A stretch of DNA of 39,188 nt from Treponema sp. (lineage in GTDB: Bacteria; Spirochaetota; Spirochaetia; Treponematales; Treponemataceae), in assembly GCA_017962415.1 (NCBI GenBank), contig JAGCVK010000029.1:1-39188 (forward strand), written 5' to 3'. Positions 33,737 through 39,188 of the stretch are shown here, one piece after another (the first letter of the stretch is position 1; every line of letters starts with the position of its first letter). Under the pieces are notes generated by a model, which saw only the letters and a list, made by a program, of their open reading frames with translations, ran no database searches and was not told where the DNA came from. A program made the position numbers and the translations under genes.

Positions 33737-34867
33737 TTATTCCTCAAAATCAGCTGGTTCTGGGCTAACAACTTTTCCGTTGCGAAGTTCTTTTGGATAC
33801 ACTATGATTCCAAGTTTTTTTTCAAGTTGAGCGTAGTGGCGCATTTCCCATTCATCGCCAATTACAACATTTATACCTGTTTTTCCAGCTCTGGCAGTTC
33901 GGCCGCTTCGGTGAATAAAAAAATCATCATCTTGCGGTAAATCCATTTGGATTATATGTGAGATTTCTGGAATATCAAGGCCGCGAGCCGCAAGGTCGCT
34001 TGTAATTAAGATTTTTTCTTTGCCGCTTCGGAAACGGTCGATTGCAGCTTTTCGCTTTTGTTTATCTGTTTTTGCGTGAAGTGCTGCGCATTCAACTTTT
34101 TTGTAAGTGAGTTTATTGTAGATATTTTCAACCTGATCTGCGCGCGAAGTAAAAATCAAAGCCTTTGTTGGATTTTCTGCAGCAAGAAATTTGCGCAAAG
34201 TATCGATTTTGTTGCGGGTTTCTGCATAGATTGCCCAATGAGTTATGCGTTTTTTTAGAACATCTTCGGGCGGCAAAACTACATTTTTAGCATCGGCAAA
34301 AAAGATTTTTGTCTGTTTGCTAAGAGTTGCTGTGCAGGCAATAATTTGAGTTCCAGCGGGTAAAAGATTTCTGAATGCTGAAGTGTCAGAAATTGATTCT
34401 TTTTTTACAAGGCGGTCTGTTTCGTCAAAAACTGCCGCAAAAAGGCCTTCAATTTTGAGCTTTTTTAGATTTATGAGTTCTACGAGGCGCGCCGCTGTTC
34501 CAACTATTATTTCGGGCTTTTCTTTTAAGGTTTCAATCTGGCGTTTAAGTGGCGCGCCTCCAATCAAAAGTGCACTCTTATGTGTTGTTATAGATTTACA
34601 GGCGCTGTTGATTTGAGAAGCGAGTTCAAAGGTTGGAGCAACAATTATAATTCTAACACGCTGATGGTCTTGAATTGTTTCAAGTTTATTCAAAAGCGGT
34701 AAGAGATACGCAAAAGTTTTTCCGGTTCCAGTTTCGGATTCAAAAAGAACATTTTCGCCGGCAATAATGCGCGGAATTACCTCGTTCTGCACAGCAGTAG
34801 GCGAGGTAATTGCCAGCTTTGAAAGAGCATTTTGTAAATTTTCAGAAAGTGCATCAAATGCGTTCAT
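33737..34867 (-). CDS. DEAD-box-type RNA helicase with a DETD motif
   Basis: ATP-dependent RNA unwinding. The 376-residue core-only protein has a Q-motif region (SPTAVQNEVIP), motif I ETGTGKT (45-51), Ia APTFELASQ, motif II D-E-T-D (148-151) rather than DEAD, motif III T-A-T (179-181), and motif VI HRSGRTARAG. An ITSDLAARGLDIPEI segment is also present. It has no C-terminal RNA-binding extension, unlike DeaD or CshA. The ATG lies 10 bases after clpX. The Ala-to-Thr change in motif II is unusual for DEAD-box proteins but the catalytic Asp-Glu pair is intact. Confidence 0.9.
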   Translation of the reverse strand: MNAFDALSENLQNALSKLAITSPTAVQNEVIPRIIAGENVLFESETGTGKTFAYLLPLLNKLETIQDHQRVRIIIVAPTFELASQINSACKSITTHKSALLIGGAPLKRQIETLKEKPEIIVGTAARLVELINLKKLKIEGLFAAVFDETDRLVKKESISDTSAFRNLLPAGTQIIACTATLSKQTKIFFADAKNVVLPPEDVLKKRITHWAIYAETRNKIDTLRKFLAAENPTKALIFTSRADQVENIYNKLTYKKVECAALHAKTDKQKRKAAIDRFRSGKEKILITSDLAARGLDIPEISHIIQMDLPQDDDFFIHRSGRTARAGKTGINVVIGDEWEMRHYAQLEKKLGIIVYPKELRNGKVVSPEPADFEE

Positions 34868-34877
34868 ATCAGTTTGT

Positions 34878-36143
34878 TTATGAAGCGTCTGGAAGTGCTT
34901 GCACCAGTTTAGAAATATCTGCTTTTTTGCCTTTTACAAGGTCTTTTGTAACTGTAAACTGCTTTTTTCCTTTAATGTCTGGAATTTCAAACATTACGTC
35001 CATAAGCATTTTTTCTACAATTGTGCGAAGGCCGCGCGCTCCTGTTTTCTGGCGAATTGCTTCGTCTGCGATTTCTTCGATTGCGTCTTTTTCAAAAATA
35101 AGTTCAACATCATCAATATTAAATGATGCTTTAAACTGCTTTGTAATTGCGTTTTTAGGTTCTGTTAAAACGCTTACAAGGTCTGTTCGTGTAAGTTCTT
35201 TGAGAGCGCATGTAATTGGCATACGACCAATAAGTTCTGGAATAAGACCAAATTTTACAAGGTCATCTGGAGTAACCTGATTTAAAAGATTCATACGGTC
35301 AACTTCAGTCATCTGGCCAACTTTTGAGCCAAAGCCCATTGAGTGAGCTGCAACGCGCTGTTCGATGATTTTGTCGAGTCCAACAAAAGCTCCGCCAAGA
35401 ATAAACAAAATGTTTGTTGTATCAATCTGAAGCATTTCCTGGTTAGGATGTTTTCTTCCACCCTGAGGAGGAACGCTTGCTACTGTACCTTCAATAATCT
35501 TCAAAAGTGCTTGTTGAACACCTTCGCCGCTTACATCACGTGTAATAGAAGTGTTTTCGCTTTTGCGTGCAATTTTATCAATTTCATCAATAAAAATGAT
35601 TCCTCGTTCTGCAGCTTCAATATTTCCGTCTGCAGCGTTAATCAATTTAAGAAGAACGTTTTCTACATCTTCACCAACGTAGCCGGCTTCTGTAAGAGTT
35701 GTGGCGTCTGCAATTGCAAATGGAACTTTAAGACGCTGTGCCAAAGTTCTTGCAAGAAGGGTTTTTCCGCTTCCTGTTGGTCCAATAAGAAGTACATTTG
35801 ATTTTTCGATTTTTACAGCATCTTCTGCGGCCTGTGCGCTTGCAGAAACGGACATTCGTTTATAATGGTTGTAAACTGCAACAGAAAGTGTCTTTTTTGC
35901 TTCTTCCTGGCCAACAACATAATTATCAAGATATTCCTTAAATTCGCGTGGAGTTGGAACATCTTTAAGTTCAATCGGAGTAACGTCAGCTTCCTGCTGC
36001 TCTAAAATTCCCTGACAAATTGCGACACATTTATCGCAAATGAATGTATTTCCGCTTGGTCCGGTAATAAGTTTTCTGTCTTTTCCGGCTGTGCTGCCGC
36101 AGAAAAAGCAGAATGCATCATTATTTGTTCCGAATCTTTTCAT
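34878..36143 (-). CDS. clpX: ClpX, ATP-dependent unfoldase of the ClpXP protease
   Basis: Recognises, unfolds and feeds substrates to ClpP. I start at the ATG at 36143, where GGAG lies 8 bases upstream; an in-frame TTG at 36158 would add only five residues. The 421-residue product has the N-terminal zinc-binding domain with C12, C15, C36 and C39. Walker A GPTGSGKT is at 121-128, with a [14 protein letters not shown] pore loop, Walker [13 protein letters not shown], and a sensor II-type [13 protein letters not shown]. It lies immediately after clpP, as in most bacteria. Confidence 0.97.
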   Translation of the reverse strand: MKRFGTNNDAFCFFCGSTAGKDRKLITGPSGNTFICDKCVAICQGILEQQEADVTPIELKDVPTPREFKEYLDNYVVGQEEAKKTLSVAVYNHYKRMSVSASAQAAEDAVKIEKSNVLLIGPTGSGKTLLARTLAQRLKVPFAIADATTLTEAGYVGEDVENVLLKLINAADGNIEAAERGIIFIDEIDKIARKSENTSITRDVSGEGVQQALLKIIEGTVASVPPQGGRKHPNQEMLQIDTTNILFILGGAFVGLDKIIEQRVAAHSMGFGSKVGQMTEVDRMNLLNQVTPDDLVKFGLIPELIGRMPITCALKELTRTDLVSVLTEPKNAITKQFKASFNIDDVELIFEKDAIEEIADEAIRQKTGARGLRTIVEKMLMDVMFEIPDIKGKKQFTVTKDLVKGKKADISKLVQALPDAS

Positions 36144-36160
36144 AAAATTAATCTCCAAAA

Positions 36161-36763
36161 TTATTTGCGTGAAGGCATTACGTTATCAATAATTCCGTAA
36201 TCCAATGCTTCTTGAGCGCTCATAAAAAAGTCGCGTTCAATGTCTTCGGCAATTTTTTCTATTTTTTTGCCTGTGTCATTTGCAAGATATTCAATAGAAA
36301 GTTTTTTAAGTCTGATGATTTCTTTTGCAAGAATGCTGATGTCGCTTTCCTGACCTTCAACTCCGCCGCGTGGCTGGTGAATCATAACCCGGCTCGAAGG
36401 AAGTGCATAGCGCTTGCCTTTTGTTCCGCCTGCAAGAAGAATTGCTGCCATACTTGCAGCCTGTCCCATACAGATAGTCTGAATATCGCATTTTACATAT
36501 TTCATTGTGTCGTAGATTGCAAGACCTGCTGTAACAGAGCCACCAGGAGAATTTATGTAAATGCTGATATCTTTTTCAGGGTTTTCTGATTCAAGAAAGA
36601 GAATTTGTGCAATTATATTATCAGCCACCTGGTCATTGATTTCGCCATCTAAGAATACAATTCTATCTTTTAAAAGTCTTGAAAAAATATCGTATGATCT
36701 TTCTCCGTTTCCAGTTTTTTCAATTACATATAAAGGTGTGTATGTGTCTGTAACTTCGTTCAT
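36161..36763 (-). CDS. clpP: ClpP protease subunit
   Basis: Serine protease that forms a double heptamer with ClpX. The 200-residue protein has the catalytic triad S104 ([12 protein letters not shown]), H129 (VMIHQPRGG) and D178 ([15 protein letters not shown]), and the INSPGGSV oxyanion-side motif. AAAAGGGG precedes the ATG. It is followed at 17 bases by clpX (start 36143) and separated from the upstream tig gene by a terminator and a palindromic element, so clpP probably has its own promoter. Confidence 0.97.
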   Translation of the reverse strand: MNEVTDTYTPLYVIEKTGNGERSYDIFSRLLKDRIVFLDGEINDQVADNIIAQILFLESENPEKDISIYINSPGGSVTAGLAIYDTMKYVKCDIQTICMGQAASMAAILLAGGTKGKRYALPSSRVMIHQPRGGVEGQESDISILAKEIIRLKKLSIEYLANDTGKKIEKIAEDIERDFFMSAQEALDYGIIDNVMPSRK

Positions 36764-36848
36764 TAAAATCCCCTTTTAGTACAACTAATGTATCATATTA
36801 AATATACTGTATTTTTTGATAATAGGGTAGTAGAAATAAATAAATTTA

Positions 36849-36917
36849 TCACAGAGCTAAGGAGTTCACAGGTAAAAGAATAAAAAAAATACTCTGTGGC
36901 CTTTGTGCACTCTGTGA
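36849..36917. repeat. REP-like intergenic palindrome (CACAGAG/CTCTGTG type)
   Basis: TCACAGAG (36849-36856), a GTTCACAG copy, then ACTCTGTGG and CACTCTGTGA (to 36917) form imperfect inverted and direct copies of a CACAGAGT unit. Similar CACAGAG-rich intergenic sequence is widespread in bacteria. Repetition within this genome is inferred, as only one block is in the window. Confidence 0.6.
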
Positions 36918-36926
36918 GGAACAAAA

Positions 36927-36962
36927 AAAACGGTGGCTTACTTTTTAGAAAACCACCGTTTT
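36927..36962 (-). terminator. tig terminator, possibly bidirectional
   Basis: AAAACGGTGG (36927-36936) and CCACCGTTTT (36953-36962) form a 10-bp stem with a 16-base loop. On the minus strand it is followed by a T run (forward A8 at 36923-36930). Confidence 0.9.
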
Positions 36963-36989
36963 TGAATTAATCTAAATTAGCTCTGCTTT

Positions 36990-38345
36990 TTATGCCTGTG
37001 CTTCAAAAAGTTCCTTGAAAGAAAGTTTGTCACCTTTAGAAACTTTTACTTCCTTATAGATTTCATCATAAAGTTTGTTTTCTTTAGTGTCATCAATAAG
37101 ATATTCTTTAGCACGAGGATCTTCGTAGTGCTTTTTAACTTCTTCTACAGTCATTCCGCCTTCTTCGGCAATCTTAGCATACTGTGCTTCGATTTCTTCT
37201 GGAGTTACGCTGATGTTGCGTTCGCGAATAAGAGCGTCTACGATAATGCGAGATTTAAGCATTTTTTCGCTGTCGCCAGTCCACTGCTCAAGCATAGCTT
37301 CTTTTGTCTGTCCAGAAGCTGCAATCATTTTGTCGAGCTGTTCTGGAGTTGTCTGGAACTGCTGTGCCATCATTCTCCAGCGGCCGTCAAGTTCTGCCTG
37401 AAGCATAGAAGCTGGAATATCAAACTGGTTCTTTTCTACAAGCTGCTCGAGAAGAGAGTTGTTCTTCATTTCTTTTACGCGGCGGCTTGCTGCAAGTTCC
37501 ATATTCTTTTTGATGTCTGCTTTCATATCTGCAAGGGTCTTGTATTTTTCGTTGCAATCCTGAGCAAAATCATCATCGAGAGCTGGAAGATCGCGGAGTT
37601 TTACAGCTTTAATTGTTACGCTGATTTTCTTTGTTTTTCCAGCGAGTTCTGGATCTGCGTCATCTTTCTTGTATTTCTTTGTGATTTCTTTAGTTTCGTC
37701 TTTTTTCATTCCGATGATTTCATCATCAATTTTGTAGATATTTTCACCAGAACCAACTGTGAATACAAAACCTTCGCGTTTTGAATCAGCAATTACTTTG
37801 CCTTCATCGTCAAGTTCGCAGTAATCAATAGTAACAATGTCATCTTTTGCAACAACAGCATCTTTTTTATCGATTACCATTGCGTTGCGTTCCTGCATTG
37901 ATTTAAGTTCTGCAGAAAGATCATCATCAGAAACTGTTACCTGAGGTTCTTTTACATTTACACCTGTAAAATCTTTTACAGATACTTTTGGGAATACATC
38001 GTAATGTACTGTGTATGTAAGATCCTTTGTGATGTCGAGTTCTGGAGCTTTGTCCATAACTGGCTGTGAATATGGAAGAGGGCGATTGTCTTTTTCTTCC
38101 TTAAAGATTTCATCGAATGAGTTGTCGATAAGTGTTCCGATTGTATCAGCTTTGATAGAGTCACCGTATTTGCGTTCCAAAACATTTGCTGGTACATGAC
38201 CCTTGCGGAAGCCTGGAATCTGAGCGTGTTTTACATAATTTGAAAGTGTTGATTTGTAAGCTTCTTCAACTTCTTTTTTAGCGATTGTTACAGTAAGTTC
38301 TACTGCTGATTTTTCAAGACTTTTGAATTCTTTTGTAAGTTTCAA
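36990..38345 (-). CDS. tig: Trigger factor (ribosome-associated chaperone and peptidyl-prolyl isomerase)
   Basis: Holds nascent chains at the ribosome exit. The 451-residue protein has the ribosome-binding domain with IPGFRKGHVPANVLERKYGD (family FRKGxxP motif). The FKBP-type isomerase domain (about 150-240) has DDIVTIDYCELDDEGKVI and VGSGENIYKIDDEIIGMKK. The C-terminal helical arms finish the protein. The start codon is TTG at 38345, supported by AGGAG about 7 bases upstream and by the family N-terminus. tig-clpP-clpX is a common gene order, but a terminator and palindrome separate tig from clpP here. Confidence 0.96.
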   Translation of the reverse strand: MKLTKEFKSLEKSAVELTVTIAKKEVEEAYKSTLSNYVKHAQIPGFRKGHVPANVLERKYGDSIKADTIGTLIDNSFDEIFKEEKDNRPLPYSQPVMDKAPELDITKDLTYTVHYDVFPKVSVKDFTGVNVKEPQVTVSDDDLSAELKSMQERNAMVIDKKDAVVAKDDIVTIDYCELDDEGKVIADSKREGFVFTVGSGENIYKIDDEIIGMKKDETKEITKKYKKDDADPELAGKTKKISVTIKAVKLRDLPALDDDFAQDCNEKYKTLADMKADIKKNMELAASRRVKEMKNNSLLEQLVEKNQFDIPASMLQAELDGRWRMMAQQFQTTPEQLDKMIAASGQTKEAMLEQWTGDSEKMLKSRIIVDALIRERNISVTPEEIEAQYAKIAEEGGMTVEEVKKHYEDPRAKEYLIDDTKENKLYDEIYKEVKVSKGDKLSFKELFEAQA

Positions 38346-38388
38346 TTGTGACTCCTGAGTAAGGTCGATTATGACCTTAGATTTTAAT

Positions 38389-38423
38389 AAAAAAATAGAG
38401 ACACAAGCTTTTGCGTCTCTATT
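38389..38423 (-). terminator. Terminator of the tRNA-Leu/tRNA-Gly unit
   Basis: AATAGAGAC (38394-38402) and GTCTCTATT (38415-38423) pair. Read on the minus strand the stem is followed by T7 (38395-38389). Confidence 0.9.
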
Positions 38424-38433
38424 GTAAGATTCG

Positions 38434-38505
38434 AGCGGAAAACGGGAGTCGGACCCGCGACATCCACCTTGGCAAGGTGGCGCTCTACCACTGAGCTATT
38501 TCCGC
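38434..38505 (-). tRNA. tRNA-Gly (GCC), copy 1
   Basis: 72 bases, acceptor GCGGAAA/TTTCCGC, anticodon stem CCACC/GGTGG around TTGCCAA giving GCC, and a T arm with GGTCCGACTCC. Discriminator T on the coding strand. CCA is not encoded. The sequence is identical to the second copy. Confidence 0.96.
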
Positions 38506-38535
38506 ATTAAGTATTTTTTTAGGCAAACGCCTGAG

Positions 38536-38607
38536 AGCGGAAAACGGGAGTCGGACCCGCGACATCCACCTTGGCAAGGTGGCGCTCTACCACTGAGCTA
38601 TTTCCGC
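38536..38607 (-). tRNA. tRNA-Gly (GCC), copy 2
   Basis: Identical over all 72 bases to the copy at 38434-38505, with a 30-base spacer that differs from the other flanks. A recent tandem duplication or gene conversion is likely. CCA is not encoded. Confidence 0.96.
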
Positions 38608-38631
38608 ATAAATCTTATTGTAGCACAAAAT

Positions 38632-38711
38632 TGCGGGGGGAGAGACTTGAACTCTCACGCCGAAGCACTAGATCCTAAGTCTAGCGTGTCTGCCAATTCC
38701 ACCACTCCCGC
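38632..38711 (-). tRNA. tRNA-Leu (UAG)
   Basis: 80 bases with an anticodon stem CTAGA/TCTAG around CTTAGGA giving TAG, a short variable arm GC-TTCG-GC typical of class II tRNAs, and T arm GAGAG-TTCAAGT-CTCTC. The acceptor GCGGGAG pairs with CCCCCGC apart from an A6-C67 mismatch. Discriminator A, no encoded CCA. Confidence 0.94.
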
Positions 38712-38743
38712 GAGACTTAGTAACTCATTGGCTACGTTGAAGT

Positions 38744-38772
38744 AATTTATAGAAAATACGGATTTTTGTCAA
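38744..38772 (-). promoter_or_regulatory. Promoter of the tRNA-Leu/tRNA-Gly unit
   Basis: On the minus strand consensus TTGACA (38772-38767), a 17-base spacer and TAAATT (38749-38744); an overlapping TATAAA (38751-38746) is an alternative -10. Confidence 0.6.
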
Positions 38773-38841
38773 TAGATATTTTTTGAAAAAATCTAAAAAA
38801 ACAAATGCATTAAACAACTGACAAGCTTCGATGCAGATTTC

Positions 38842-38913
38842 TTTTGATTTTTTCTATAAGAGTTTTTTATAATGCTTTTATCATATTAAAAAAAATATAG
38901 AAAAAAATCAAAA
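38842..38913. repeat. A/T-tract inverted repeat between divergent tRNA units
   Basis: TTTTGATTTTTTCTATA (38842-38858) and TATAGAAAAAAATCAAAA (38896-38913) are inverted copies with one extra A. The surrounding 275-base gap (38712-38986) is dominated by A and T tracts and otherwise holds only the two divergent promoters. Confidence 0.65.
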
Positions 38914-38930
38914 AAAACATACTAAAGCAC

Positions 38931-38959
38931 TTGATTAAAATCTGAGTTTCATATATATT
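38931..38959 (+). promoter_or_regulatory. Promoter of tRNA-Lys/tRNA-His
   Basis: TTGATT (38931-38936), a 17-base spacer and TATATT (38954-38959). The predicted start is near 38966, about 20 bases before tRNA-Lys. A-tracts just upstream could act as UP elements. Confidence 0.6.
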
Positions 38960-38986
38960 CATTATCACTAAGTCACTTACGACTTT

Positions 38987-39059
38987 GGGCCATTAGCTCA
39001 GCTGGTAGAGCAACAGACTCTTAATCTGTGGGTCGCAGGTTCGATCCCTGCATGGCTCA
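38987..39059 (+). tRNA. tRNA-Lys (CUU)
   Basis: 73 bases, acceptor GGGCCAT/ATGGCTC (one G-U), anticodon stem ACAGA/TCTGT around CTCTTAA giving CTT, and T arm GCAGG-TTCGATC-CCTGC. Discriminator A. CCA is not encoded. Confidence 0.96.
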
Positions 39060-39061
39060 TT

Positions 39062-39095
39062 AAAGCTTCTTGCAAAAAACAAGGAGCTTTTTTTT
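39062..39095 (+). terminator. Terminator-like hairpin between tRNA-Lys and tRNA-His
   Basis: AAAGCTTCTTG (39062-39072) pairs with CAAGGAGCTTT (39080-39090) with one G-T, followed by further T residues to 39095. tRNA-His would then need read-through or its own promoter. Confidence 0.8.
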
Positions 39096-39100
39096 AATAC

Positions 39101-39173
39101 GGTGCCTATAGTTCAGCGGTAGAGCGCCAGATTGTGGATCTGGTTGTCGTCGGTTCGATCCCGACTAGGCACC
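39101..39173 (+). tRNA. tRNA-His (GUG)
   Basis: 73 bases. Anticodon stem CCAGA/TCTGG surrounds TTGTGGA giving GTG. G-1 (39101) faces discriminator C73 (39173), the identity element of tRNA-His, outside the acceptor GTGCCTA/TAGGCAC. CCA is not encoded. Confidence 0.96.
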
Positions 39174-39188
39174 CTGGGTGCAAGAAAC

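Overview
The window looks like chromosomal DNA of a spirochaete, most likely a host- or gut-associated anaerobic Treponema. This is judged from remembered family resemblance, not a search. The support is an AT-rich genome, many lipoprotein signals of the FxSC/FVGC type, a short SMC, six tRNA genes with no encoded CCA, and anaerobe genes (fused FeoA-FeoB, rubrerythrin). Nothing indicates phage, plasmid, integron, insertion sequence or CRISPR. Almost all of it is ordinary housekeeping and envelope DNA, with no gene-free stretch over 300 bases.

Layout. 1-7.3 kb: the 5' part of an NADP isocitrate dehydrogenase gene (cut by the window edge) diverges from a small membrane/TPR protein. An iron and oxidative-stress run on the minus strand follows (feoAB fusion, rubrerythrin, DUF2971), then a small unknown gene and a secreted serpin. 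7.3-12.6 kb: the plus-strand rimP-nusA-infB-rbfA translation/transcription operon, with a likely attenuator in its leader and a strong terminator after rbfA. 12.6-22.4 kb: a minus-strand envelope module of bacterial alpha-2-macroglobulin (lipoprotein, CIEQ thioester), penicillin-binding protein 1C, and two related secreted SH3-like proteins. 22.5-24.4 kb: tRNA-Val, then a two-gene unit of a lipoprotein and an unrecognised cytoplasmic protein. 24.4-32.6 kb (minus): smc, a single-pass membrane protein, a Q/N-rich TPR lipoprotein, a SIMPL-domain lipoprotein, serS and an AI-2E-family membrane protein. 32.6-38.4 kb (minus): tig, then clpP-clpX-DEAD-box helicase-glycosyltransferase. 38.4-39.2 kb: two identical tRNA-Gly genes and tRNA-Leu (minus), diverging from tRNA-Lys and tRNA-His (plus).

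How the genes fit together. The rimP operon and the tig/clpPX block serve protein synthesis and quality control. The alpha-2-macroglobulin/PBP1C pair is a known periplasmic trap-and-repair partnership; the serpin nearby is a second, unrelated protease inhibitor, so this cell appears to invest in resisting proteases. FeoAB and rubrerythrin handle ferrous iron uptake and peroxide.

Most unusual signals: (1) four genes (icd, the 1031 gene, the 5649 gene, alpha-2-macroglobulin) have a good -10 box only 6-10 bases before the start codon and no Shine-Dalgarno, so they look leaderless, while neighbouring genes have ordinary leaders; (2) a short SMC with no recognisable canonical hinge; (3) an IF2 with a long RGG/YNRG-type disordered segment; (4) a NusA ending in a zinc ribbon; (5) structured leaders before rimP, nusA and smc; (6) two REP-like palindromic intergenic elements. 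I did not find a clearly new multi-gene system; the leaderless-promoter set and the SMC variant are the best leads.
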